From NCBI GenBank assembly GCA_015486995.1, contig WFQO01000162.1, positions 1 through 38,894 of the forward strand: a stretch of DNA of 38,894 bases. Reading direction: 5' to 3'. Below, one piece after another: positions 8,954 through 17,404 of this stretch. Under the pieces are notes generated by a model. That model did no database searches, was not told the DNA's origin, and saw only the letters and a program-made list of their open reading frames with translations. The position numbers and the translations under genes were made by a program. The stretch's first letter is position 1, and each line of letters starts with the position of its first letter. This DNA is from Nitratifractor sp. Lineage in GTDB: Bacteria; Campylobacterota; Campylobacteria; Campylobacterales; Sulfurovaceae.

Positions 8954-10291
8954 TCAAAGGAGAACTTCGACCGTCGTCCCTTCGCCTTCGGTGGAGTGAA
9001 TCTCCATCTTTCCGTCGTGGAGGGTCACGGCCCGTTCGGCGATGGAGAGGCCCAGGCCGAAGCCGGGGATACGGCGGCTGCGGGCTTCGTCGGCGCGGTA
9101 GAAACGTTGGGTAAGGTGCCGCAGTTTCGCTTTCGGAATGCCGGGACCGCGGTCCCGGACGCGGAAGCGGATCTTTCCCTCGTCTCTTTCGAGAGTCATA
9201 TCGATGACCGTTTCCTCGGGGCTGTATTTGATGGCGTTCTCGACGAGGTTGCCGAAGAGTGCGGTCATCAACGTGGGATTGCCCCGGTATTCCAACGGGG
9301 ATTCGATCGCGGTGTGCAGCTCGATGGCGTGGGATTCGGCAAGGGGACGCAGTTTCTTCAGCGCCTCTTCCAGTAGCCGATCCAGACGCAGCGTTTCGAA
9401 ACTTTCGGACACGTTTTCCGGGGAGTAGCGGCTCAACAGCAGCAGGCCTTCGCTCATCCGTTCGATGGAGCGGGTCTCCCGGGCCAGACGTTCCAGAACG
9501 TCACGGCACTCCTCGGGGCTGCGATCCCGGCGGAGAGCCAGCTCGATCTCTCCGCGTATCACCGTCAGGGGGGTGCGCAGTTCGTGGGCCAGGTCGCTGT
9601 TGAAGCGCTCCAGGGTCTCCACCCCCTCCCGCAGGCGCAGAATCATCGCGTTGTAAGCGTCGGTCAGCGCCTGGATCTCGTCGTCCCGGTCGGGGGCGGG
9701 GACCGTACGGGAAAAGTTGTCCACGCTCACCTGGCGGATGGAGTCGGTGAGCGTTCGGATCGGTGTGAGGATCCGCCCGATGAGCCGCCACGCCATCCCC
9801 AGGAGGATCAGCGTCAGGGGGATCAGGCTCGCCGCGAAGATCTCCATCGTCTCCAGGCTTTCGTTGGGAATGTCCCGCTTCTGCAGGACCACCGCGCCGG
9901 AAAAGGGGCGGCTGAAACGCTCCCAGTAACAGGCGTCGAGGCGCTCACCGCCCTGCAGAAGAAACTCTTTGCCGCTGTGCTCCAACGGGCGGCAGATTTC
10001 GGGGCGGTAGCCGGGGGTGCGGGCGGCGATCCGGCCGTCGCGGATCAGCGCCGCCTCGGTATGGAGGGGAAAGTGCAAAACGATCACGCCGTCACGGACC
10101 GCAGTCTCCTTGCCCAGCAGTCGCCCCTCGGCCTCCAGGGCCGTCTCCCGTAGCTCCGCCAAGACCTTGTGGCGCAGATTCTGTCGGGAGAGGCTGTAAA
10201 AGAGCCAGGAAAAGCTCCCCATCAGCAGCAGGAGCAGTAGAGAAAAACGGAGCATCAGTCGAGTGCGCAGACTTCTGTTTTTGTCAGACAT
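8954..10291 (-). CDS. Sensor histidine kinase (HAMP, HisKA, HATPase)
   Basis: Two TMs, LAHELRTPLTVIRGEIELAL H-box, GNLVENAIKYSPEE N-box, GFGLGLSI G-box. Confidence 0.93.
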   Translation of the reverse strand: MSDKNRSLRTRLMLRFSLLLLLLMGSFSWLFYSLSRQNLRHKVLAELRETALEAEGRLLGKETAVRDGVIVLHFPLHTEAALIRDGRIAARTPGYRPEICRPLEHSGKEFLLQGGERLDACYWERFSRPFSGAVVLQKRDIPNESLETMEIFAASLIPLTLILLGMAWRLIGRILTPIRTLTDSIRQVSVDNFSRTVPAPDRDDEIQALTDAYNAMILRLREGVETLERFNSDLAHELRTPLTVIRGEIELALRRDRSPEECRDVLERLARETRSIERMSEGLLLLSRYSPENVSESFETLRLDRLLEEALKKLRPLAESHAIELHTAIESPLEYRGNPTLMTALFGNLVENAIKYSPEETVIDMTLERDEGKIRFRVRDRGPGIPKAKLRHLTQRFYRADEARSRRIPGFGLGLSIAERAVTLHDGKMEIHSTEGEGTTVEVLL

Positions 10292-10940
10292 CGAGGATGT
10301 ACCCCATCCCCCGGCTGGTGCGGATCCGCTCTTTGCCGATCTTTTTGCGCAGGTTGTAGACGGTCACCTGGATGACGTTGCTTTGCAGAAAAGTTTCACT
10401 CTCCCAGAGCTGGGTTTCGATCATCTCCCGGGAGACCGGCGCCCCCCGGTGTTTGAAGAGAAAGAGCAGCAGATCGTACTCTTTGCGCTTGAGTTCGATC
10501 TCCTCTCCCTCGAGCCATACCCGGCGGGAGGCGAGATCGAGGCTCAACGGCCCTGCCTCGAGCCGGTTGCCCGCGCTGCCCAGGCTACGGCGGTAGAGTG
10601 CCCGGATCCGCTCGATCAGTTCGTCGAGGCTGAAGGGCTTGGGCAGGTAGTCGTCGGCCCCTTTGCGCAACCCCTCGATCCGATCGTCAACTTCGCCCCG
10701 GGCGGTGAGCATCAGCACCGGAAGATCGACGCCCTTTCGCCGAAGGCGCTCGAGGAGTTCCGGCCCGCTGATTCCCGGCAGCATCCAATCCAGAATCATC
10801 AGGTCGAAACACTCCATCTCCGCCCGGTAGAGCCCCTCTTCCCCGTCCGGAGCCGTTACGCTCCGCCACCCCTCTTCGGCCAGGGTCCGCTCCAGCAGCG
10901 AAGCGATCGCCGGATCATCCTCTACGATCAATATCTTCAT
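10284..10940 (-). CDS. OmpR-family response regulator
   Basis: MKILIVEDDPAIASLLERTLAEEGW...LMILDWMLPGISG...KPFSLDELIERIRAL... winged-helix C-terminus; overlaps kinase by 8 nt. Confidence 0.93.
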   Translation of the reverse strand: MKILIVEDDPAIASLLERTLAEEGWRSVTAPDGEEGLYRAEMECFDLMILDWMLPGISGPELLERLRRKGVDLPVLMLTARGEVDDRIEGLRKGADDYLPKPFSLDELIERIRALYRRSLGSAGNRLEAGPLSLDLASRRVWLEGEEIELKRKEYDLLLFLFKHRGAPVSREMIETQLWESETFLQSNVIQVTVYNLRKKIGKERIRTSRGMGYILDV

Positions 10941-10975
10941 TGCATCTTCTCCACACTTAACACTATATTTTTCGA

Positions 10976-11701
10976 TCATACCAAAACGAGCAGAGGTAAC
11001 TGGGCCGGGGCCCGGTAACGCCGATGAATCCCCCAGGTTCCGACGCCCCGGCTGACGAAAACGGCGGTTTTGCCGACACGATGGAGCCCCTCGATAAAAG
11101 GTTGTTCCAAGCGTACCAGCCAGTGAAAAGGCCAGATCTGTCCGCCGTGGGTGTGGCCGCAGAGAAAGAGAGCGGCTTCGGCCCTTTGGGCGTAGCGGTA
11201 ATCTTTGGGTTGATGGGCCAGAAAGATGCAGGGCAGATTTTTTTCCCTACATTCCGTCACGAGAGTGTCGGGGTCGCGCCGGCGGCCCCAAAAGGGGGCG
11301 AAGCGGTCCGCCAGGCCGGCGAGAAGAATTGTCCGGCCCCGGAAGGTGCGGATCGTCGTTTCCCCCTCCAGCACGATAATGCCGCAACGGTTCAGAACCC
11401 GCAGTAGCGCAGGATATCCGTAGACCTGATCGTGGTTACCGCTGACGAAAAAAACCGGCATCCGCAGACGGCGAAGACGCAAAAGCAGGGGAAGGATCTT
11501 CCCCACGGGCGTATCCACCAGATCCCCGGTGAGCGCCACGAAATCTGGGACGGCGGCGTTGATCCGGTCGATGAGCCCGTCGAGCTCCCTTCGGCGATGG
11601 CGCCGGGAGAGATGGGGATCGCTCAGGTGGAGGATCCGCAGACCTTTGGCCCCGGGATCGCCCACCGGGATTTCGATCCGTTCGATGGTGAGCTCTTCCA
11701 T
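10976..11701 (-). CDS. Calcineurin-like metallophosphoesterase (YkuE type)
   Basis: LRILHLSDPHLSRR...ALTGDLVD...VSGNHDQVYG...LCGHTHGGQI. Confidence 0.88.
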   Translation of the reverse strand: MEELTIERIEIPVGDPGAKGLRILHLSDPHLSRRHRRRELDGLIDRINAAVPDFVALTGDLVDTPVGKILPLLLRLRRLRMPVFFVSGNHDQVYGYPALLRVLNRCGIIVLEGETTIRTFRGRTILLAGLADRFAPFWGRRRDPDTLVTECREKNLPCIFLAHQPKDYRYAQRAEAALFLCGHTHGGQIWPFHWLVRLEQPFIEGLHRVGKTAVFVSRGVGTWGIHRRYRAPAQLPLLVLV

Positions 11702-11707
11702 CGGGGT

Positions 11708-12235
11708 TCAGCGATGCAGACGCAGATAGACGGTGATGTCCACGGCGTCGCGCACCGTCAGGAACATCAGTTTGGGCGGCTGGATTCCATAATCACTCAT
11801 CAGGATCCGAAAGCGGCTGCGCAGCTCCAGAGTTTTTCCTTTCCGAACGATTTTGGCAGGGATCTTCAGGCGGCGGCTCGTTCCGTGGAGGGTCAACGTT
11901 CCCTCGATCAGATAAGCGGAGCCCTGCCGTCGGACCTTTGCGATAGTGAAGCGGATCTTGGGGTATTTCTTTACCGCCATCGCTTCGTACATATGCTCGT
12001 CGCGCTTGTGATTGTCGGAGCGGAGATCTTTGGCCCGGATCCAGACTGTGCCGTGGAGGCTCGCAGGGTCCGAAGCGACGCTCAGAGAGGCGTGAACCCG
12101 GGAAGTGGCCGGATCGATGCTCGAATCCCCGAAGACTTCGGTGTGGGCGCGGATGTATCCTTTGTCGAGATGCAGCGACGCCGCCGAAAGCAACGAAGCG
12201 GCGACGAGGGCCAGCAGGGTGAGAAACTTTTTCAT
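11708..12235 (-). CDS. YceI family periplasmic polyisoprenoid/quinone-binding-like protein
   Basis: Signal peptide; HLDKGYIRAHTEVFGDSSIDPATSRVHASLSV...RDEHMYEAMAVKKYPKIRFTIAKV, YceI signature. Confidence 0.85.
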   Translation of the reverse strand: MKKFLTLLALVAASLLSAASLHLDKGYIRAHTEVFGDSSIDPATSRVHASLSVASDPASLHGTVWIRAKDLRSDNHKRDEHMYEAMAVKKYPKIRFTIAKVRRQGSAYLIEGTLTLHGTSRRLKIPAKIVRKGKTLELRSRFRILMSDYGIQPPKLMFLTVRDAVDITVYLRLHR

Positions 12236-12271
12236 CGGAGAACTCCTTGGGTGAGTCTTGGATACGTATCG

Positions 12272-13258
12272 CTACGTATTACGGGAGGATTGTGCCTCCT
12301 GAAGATGAAACGAAGGTGAACGGAAATGACGAAGCGTGCCGTAAAGCGCCATCGCGATGGGAACGAGCAGAAGGGTTCCCGTCAACGCTACGCCCAGCCC
12401 GGCTCCGGAGGCGCCCCAGCCGATGGCCAGCATCGCCGCCGCTACCCGCCTCAGGTCCGCCTCCCGGCTCAGCCGGCGCAGGATCACCACATTGTAGTAG
12501 GAGATCGCCACGGGATAGACGGCCGCGAGCAGATCGGGAAGCGCGGCGAAATAGGCAGTGTAGCTCAGGGCGAAGAGCAGGGCCACGGCCTGGCGGGAAC
12601 GGCGCCAATTCAGCGGCGCCCGAAGGGCCAAAACGATACCCAGCAGATGAAAGAGAGCGATCTGAAGGCCGTGGCCATCGCGCCAGATCGAGAGGGAGGG
12701 ATCCCTCGAGAGGGTTTCGAAGAGGGCCGAATCGAGAAAGGCCCAGAGCGCCATCACAGCGATCCCTCCGGCTCCCAGGCTCGGCAGCGCCCGCGGACGG
12801 CGGCGCCCCTCGGCCCAGGGAAGCAGAAGCAGCGCCGCGAGCGTCAGCCCCAGGCCCAGGGGCCCCCGCCAGAGAAGAGGGGTGGTAAAGAGCAGTGTAC
12901 CGGCCACGTAGGAGAGCCCCAGGGCTCCGCCGAGCACCAGGGGACCGCCTTCACGCAGCAGGCGGATCATCAGCGGGGCGCTGGCTCCCATCGCGAGGCC
13001 CAGAATCAGGAGCGAAGCCGGGGAGAGAGAAGCGTAGGAGAGGGTCACCCACCCTTGCAGGATCAACAAAACCGCCAGTTTTCGGCGGAGAGTTCCGGGG
13101 AGCCGTCCGCTCAGCAACGTGCCGAGCACGCCCCCCATCGGCAGCCAGAAGATCCGGGAGAGATCCGAGTGGAACATCTCCACGATCCCCGTCTGGGCGA
13201 TCAGAAGATAATAGAGAAACTGCACGGCGACCAGCAGGGTCAAAGCCAGAGTTTTCAT
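12272..13258 (-). CDS. Polytopic membrane protein of unknown function (MFS-like hydrophobicity)
   Basis: 328 aa, many hydrophobic segments, 4-nt overlap with upstream gene; no confident family. Confidence 0.7.
   Translation of the reverse strand: MKTLALTLLVAVQFLYYLLIAQTGIVEMFHSDLSRIFWLPMGGVLGTLLSGRLPGTLRRKLAVLLILQGWVTLSYASLSPASLLILGLAMGASAPLMIRLLREGGPLVLGGALGLSYVAGTLLFTTPLLWRGPLGLGLTLAALLLLPWAEGRRRPRALPSLGAGGIAVMALWAFLDSALFETLSRDPSLSIWRDGHGLQIALFHLLGIVLALRAPLNWRRSRQAVALLFALSYTAYFAALPDLLAAVYPVAISYYNVVILRRLSREADLRRVAAAMLAIGWGASGAGLGVALTGTLLLVPIAMALYGTLRHFRSPSFHLQEAQSSRNT
12289..12321 (-). promoter_or_regulatory. Candidate promoter/operator GTTCAC-N5-TTTCAT-N10-CACAAT
   Basis: Minus strand GTTCACCTTCGTTTCATCTTCAGGAGGCACAAT, about 54-86 nt upstream of the YceI gene. 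Confidence 0.5.
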
Positions 13259-14892
13259 CGGGGCCTCCTTTCGGTTTTTATAGCTTCGGCCTCCTGAAAG
13301 ACCTTTGTTTCTACGGGATGACTTTCCGGAAGGACCGATTTGTCATTCCGGAGAAAAAGAAAATAGAGATAGGCGAATCCCAGGTCGTAGAGGCCGAGGA
13401 TCCATCCCTCGATGCCGAGCACTCCCGCCAGAGCCAGGGCGAGGAAGGCGGCTCCTACGAAGAGGCGGATCGACGCCGTCGCCCGGGTCAACACGTCACG
13501 GGAGCCCCCGAAACGCAGGGCCAGAAAATGCACCGAGGCGGTCCCGGCCATAAAGGCGAAGATCACCCAGTGCGCCGAGAGGTCGAAGGGCCAACCCAAC
13601 CGCCCGTAGATCCACTGCCCGGCGAAGATCAGCCCGAGTGCCCCGAGTCCGTCGCCCAGGAAGCCGGCCAGGTTGTAGAGCAGCGAAGCGGAGAGATCCC
13701 GGGGCAGGCGACGGGGAAGCCAGAGCAAAAAAGCCGACAAGGCCAGGGCGCCGAAGAGGCTGCGCAACTGCCAATAGAGATAGGGGTCGCCCAGATTCAG
13801 GCCCGCTTCCGTGATTCCCGCCAGGCTTAGCACCAGCGCCATCGCGGTCAGGCTGCCGGCGAAGAGCCGGACAAAGAGCATCCCGGCCCCGCGGCGGATC
13901 CGCTCGGCATAGAGAGAAAGCGCCAGAAAGCCGACCCCCAGCCCCATCGCCAGGTGGGCGTGGCCGACCACCAGATCGTTGCGGTGGAAGGCCCAGCGCA
14001 GCTCTGGAATGAAGAGAATGTTCCCCTCCAGATCCACGAAGAGAAAGGCGACCACCGAAATGCCCAAGATCCACCGTGCAGCCCGGGAGAGTTCGGCGTC
14101 TCTCCACCAGCGCCAGAGCAGCGGAATGTAGAGCAGCGTCAGCCACTGGGCCGCCCACTCTCCGCCGTAACTCAGGGGCCCGACGAAAAAGCGCCAAAGC
14201 AGGGTCAGCAGATAGCCCGCCAGAGGCACGATCCAAAAGATCGCCCAGCGCGCCCGAAAGGGGGTGCGGGAGAGAAGCTTGAAGGCCAGATAGTAGATCG
14301 GCAGCAGGGCGAAGCTCATCCCCAGGGTGTTGTCGCCGTGAGGGCCTTGGAGAGTCTGGGTCACGGGGCCGTTGACCGGGTTCATCAGCAAGAGCAGCGC
14401 CGCCGGCGCCAGGAGGGTCACCGCCAGGGAGACCCGCACCCAGAGGGGTAGCCGCTCGTAACGCCGTACCGCCTTGAAGAGTGCTGCGATGTAGAAGACT
14501 CCCGCCAGGGCCAGGAGAAAATTGAGTCGATAGTCGAAATCGTAGAAGGGCAGGCCCCGCCGGTCCCCCAGCAGAAGCGTCAGGACCATCAGAATCAAAA
14601 AGAGATACCAGCTCAGGGCGTAGAGGCCCAGGGAGTGCAGAATCTTCGGTGGCAACTCTCCCGTCTCTTTCTCGATCAGAAGAAAGGGGAGGTAGGAGAG
14701 CAGCAGGGGAATCGCCCCGTAGAGCATCAGGGAGATGTGTACGGCGCGAAGGCGCGTCAGCGAGAGAATCGCCGAATCGGGCTGATAGCCCAGCAGTTCG
14801 AGGGAGGCGACGAAGCCCACGGCGACACTCAACGCCAGAATTGCGATGGACAGCGGGAAATGGAAATCGAGGAACTTAGACAAGGCGGCCAT
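13255..14892 (-). CDS. Divergent heme-copper oxidase subunit I-like (cbb3/NOR-related) membrane protein
   Basis: LTRLRAVHISLMLYG (helix II His), GPHGDNTLGMSFALLPIYYLAF (helix VI), LEGNILFIPELRWAFHRNDLVVGHAHLAMG (compare CcoN [28 protein letters not shown], recalled). Confidence 0.75.
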   Translation of the reverse strand: MAALSKFLDFHFPLSIAILALSVAVGFVASLELLGYQPDSAILSLTRLRAVHISLMLYGAIPLLLSYLPFLLIEKETGELPPKILHSLGLYALSWYLFLILMVLTLLLGDRRGLPFYDFDYRLNFLLALAGVFYIAALFKAVRRYERLPLWVRVSLAVTLLAPAALLLLMNPVNGPVTQTLQGPHGDNTLGMSFALLPIYYLAFKLLSRTPFRARWAIFWIVPLAGYLLTLLWRFFVGPLSYGGEWAAQWLTLLYIPLLWRWWRDAELSRAARWILGISVVAFLFVDLEGNILFIPELRWAFHRNDLVVGHAHLAMGLGVGFLALSLYAERIRRGAGMLFVRLFAGSLTAMALVLSLAGITEAGLNLGDPYLYWQLRSLFGALALSAFLLWLPRRLPRDLSASLLYNLAGFLGDGLGALGLIFAGQWIYGRLGWPFDLSAHWVIFAFMAGTASVHFLALRFGGSRDVLTRATASIRLFVGAAFLALALAGVLGIEGWILGLYDLGFAYLYFLFLRNDKSVLPESHPVETKVFQEAEAIKTERRPR

Positions 14893-15499
14893 CCTTGATC
14901 TCCAAAACCCGGTCGGCTTCCCGGGCCAGGGTCCGGTCGTGGGTCGCTACGACGAGGGTCGTCCCCTCCGCGGCGATCCGGCGGAAGAGGTCGAAGACCT
15001 TGCGGGAGTTTTTCGAGTCGAGATTGCCCGTGGGTTCGTCGGCGAAGAGGATCTTCGGGGCGTTGGCCACCGCCCGGGCGATGGCGGCCCGCTGCCGCTG
15101 CCCGCCGGAAATTTCGTCGGCTTTTTTTGGGGCGATTTCGGCGACGCCCAGGCGATCGAGCAGCTCCGGGATCGCCTCCCGGCGCTCCCGGCCGGCGGCC
15201 AGGGCCACGTTTTCGGCGACACTCAGGTAGGGGATCAGGTAGTGGAACTGAAAGACGAATCCGATGTATTCCCGTCGGAATCGGTTCAGGTCGCCCCACT
15301 CTTTGGCGGGCTTTCCATCGATACGCAGCTCCCCCGAGTCGGGACGCAGCAGAGTCGAGAGGATCGCCAGCAGGGTCGATTTGCCGCTGCCGCTCTCGCC
15401 GGTGAGGGCGACGAATTCTCCGGGAGCGACCCGCAGGGAGATGCCGTCGATCGCCCGCTCCTTCCCGTAGAAATGAATCAGATTGTTTGCGTGAATCAT
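14876..15499 (-). CDS. ABC transporter ATP-binding protein (MacB/LolD type)
   Basis: GESGSGKSTLLAILSTLLRPDSG Walker A, ISGGQRQRAAIARAVANAPKILFADEPTGNLDSKNS signature/Walker B. Confidence 0.93.
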   Translation of the reverse strand: MIHANNLIHFYGKERAIDGISLRVAPGEFVALTGESGSGKSTLLAILSTLLRPDSGELRIDGKPAKEWGDLNRFRREYIGFVFQFHYLIPYLSVAENVALAAGRERREAIPELLDRLGVAEIAPKKADEISGGQRQRAAIARAVANAPKILFADEPTGNLDSKNSRKVFDLFRRIAAEGTTLVVATHDRTLAREADRVLEIKDGRLV

Positions 15500-16581
15500 G
15501 CCCGGCTCCCTCGTGTGATCAGTTCCATCGGATCGATCCCCGACGCCCGCCAGGCGGGCAGGATCGCCCCCAACACGGTCATCGTCAGGGCGGCGATGCC
15601 CACCTCCGCGGCCAACGCCGGGGTGATCACCCCATCCACGTAGCCCTGCAGGGCCGGCAAATGCCGCAGGACCCAGAGGATCCCCAGCGCCGCCGCCAGT
15701 GCACTCAGATAGGAGAAGATTCCCAGAATCAGCGTCTCGGTGAGGATACGCCCCACGATGCTTCCACGGCCGTAGCCCAGGGCCCGGAGGATGCCAAACT
15801 CGTATTTGCGCTCGAGCATCGTCACACTCATGATCGACGCGATGGAGATCAGCCCCATCAGCAGCGCGATGAGGCTGATGACATCCGCGGAGGTTTCGAT
15901 GATGCGAAACTGGTGATAGTTTTTGACGAAGGCGTCGGTGCTTTTGACCTCGATCCGGTCGGAGAGTTTGCGGATGGCTTCCATCACCTTCTGGGCCGGC
16001 ACTGTTTTGTCCAGGTCGACGAAGAGCATCGACGCCTTTTTATGGAAAAGCTTTCCGGCATCCGAGAGGGTCAGGATCACCCCGCCGCTTTCGAATCCGG
16101 TCTCCGAGCCGAAAACACCGGAGATCCTGAATTTCCGATCTCCGATCTGCAGACGATTTTCGCTGCCGAAACGTCCGGCGATCCCCCGGCCCACAAGTAC
16201 CTCTCCCCGTTTCGGATAGTGGCCCGAAAGAAGCCGGTAGTTTTTCATCCGCTCCCCAGAGAGCCCGTAGACGGCGACGATGGGGAGCTTCCCGGCGGGG
16301 CTGGCGCCCACGATCATCGCCGTCACCCGCCGGACCCCGGGGATCCGCGCGATGCGGGGTATCAACGCCGTATCGACGTCGCTGAAAAAGGTATCCGAAA
16401 TTTTGGCCTGGGTGACGATGAGGTCGCCGTCGCTACGCAGGATCGTGCTGTAGGAGCTGACGATCCCGTGGGCGACGGCGCTGATCAGAAAGACCGCCGT
16501 CACCGAAACCGTCAGACTGAGAAAAATGAGCAGGCTCCGCATCCGATTGGCCTGCAGGGCCTTGAGCGCCTGTGTGAACAT
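15496..16581 (-). CDS. ABC transporter permease (FtsX/MacB-like)
   Basis: N-terminal TM, periplasmic MacB-like domain, three C-terminal TMs (SIMSVTMLERKYEFGILRALGYGRGSIVGRIL...). Confidence 0.9.
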   Translation of the reverse strand: MFTQALKALQANRMRSLLIFLSLTVSVTAVFLISAVAHGIVSSYSTILRSDGDLIVTQAKISDTFFSDVDTALIPRIARIPGVRRVTAMIVGASPAGKLPIVAVYGLSGERMKNYRLLSGHYPKRGEVLVGRGIAGRFGSENRLQIGDRKFRISGVFGSETGFESGGVILTLSDAGKLFHKKASMLFVDLDKTVPAQKVMEAIRKLSDRIEVKSTDAFVKNYHQFRIIETSADVISLIALLMGLISIASIMSVTMLERKYEFGILRALGYGRGSIVGRILTETLILGIFSYLSALAAALGILWVLRHLPALQGYVDGVITPALAAEVGIAALTMTVLGAILPAWRASGIDPMELITRGSRA

Positions 16582-16628
16582 CGAGGTTCTCCCTTCTCTT
16601 CAGGCCATAAAGCCTGGATTTCGGGAGA

Positions 16629-16661
16629 AGAATAGAGGCCGGAGATGAAATAAAAATGAAA
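16629..16661 (-). promoter_or_regulatory. Candidate promoter/operator TTTCAT-N5-TTTCAT-N10-TATTCT
   Basis: Minus strand TTTCATTTTTATTTCATCTCCGGCCTCTATTCT, about 48-80 nt upstream of the ABC permease. Confidence 0.65.
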
Positions 16662-16729
16662 TCCCCCTTCCCGGGGAAACTTTTTGTGCTATAATTAAAA
16701 AAATCTTAAACTGAACGAAGGCTTAAACG

Positions 16730-17404
16730 ATGCGAATCCTCATTATCGAAGATGAAGTGACCCTCAACAAAACTCTTGCCGAAGGCCTCAAAGAGTACGG
16801 GTATCAGAACGACGTGGCCGAGAGTCTGGCCGACGGACGCTACTTCCTCGACATCCGCAACTACGATCTGGTACTGTTGGACTGGATGCTCCCCGACGGG
16901 GACGGGATCGAACTGATCCCGGAGATCAAGGAGAAACGCCCCAAGACCGCCGTCATCGTTCTCTCCGCCCGAGACGATAAGGAGAGCGAGATCGAGGCGC
17001 TACGCGCCGGGGCCGACGACTACATCAAAAAGCCTTTCGATTTCGATATCCTGCTCATGCGCATCGAAGCCAAGCTCCGCTTCGGCGGCAGTAACATTAT
17101 CGAGATCGACGACCTGGTCATCAACCCCGAAGAGGAAAAAATCATCTACAAGGGCGAAAGCATCGAACTCAAGGGCAAACCCTTTGAAGTCCTGACCCAC
17201 CTGGCGATGCACAAAGATCAGATCGTCTCCAAAGAGCAGTTGCTCGACGCCATCTGGGAAGAGCCCGAACTGGTCACCCCCAACGTCATCGAAGTCGCCA
17301 TCAACCAGATCCGCCAGAAGATGGACAAACCCCTGGGGATCATCACCATCGAGACCGTCCGACGGAGAGGATACCGGTTTTGTTTTCCCCAAAAGAAAGC
17401 TTAA
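16730..17404 (+). CDS. cosR: OmpR-family response regulator, CosR/HsrA-like
   Basis: C-terminus KPFEVLTHLAMHKDQIVSKEQLLDAIWEEPELVTPNVIEVAINQIRQKMDKPLGIITIETVRRRGYRFCFPQK nearly identical to recalled CosR/HsrA C-termini; synteny with ferredoxin and ppx. Confidence 0.82.
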   Translation: MRILIIEDEVTLNKTLAEGLKEYGYQNDVAESLADGRYFLDIRNYDLVLLDWMLPDGDGIELIPEIKEKRPKTAVIVLSARDDKESEIEALRAGADDYIKKPFDFDILLMRIEAKLRFGGSNIIEIDDLVINPEEEKIIYKGESIELKGKPFEVLTHLAMHKDQIVSKEQLLDAIWEEPELVTPNVIEVAINQIRQKMDKPLGIITIETVRRRGYRFCFPQKKA

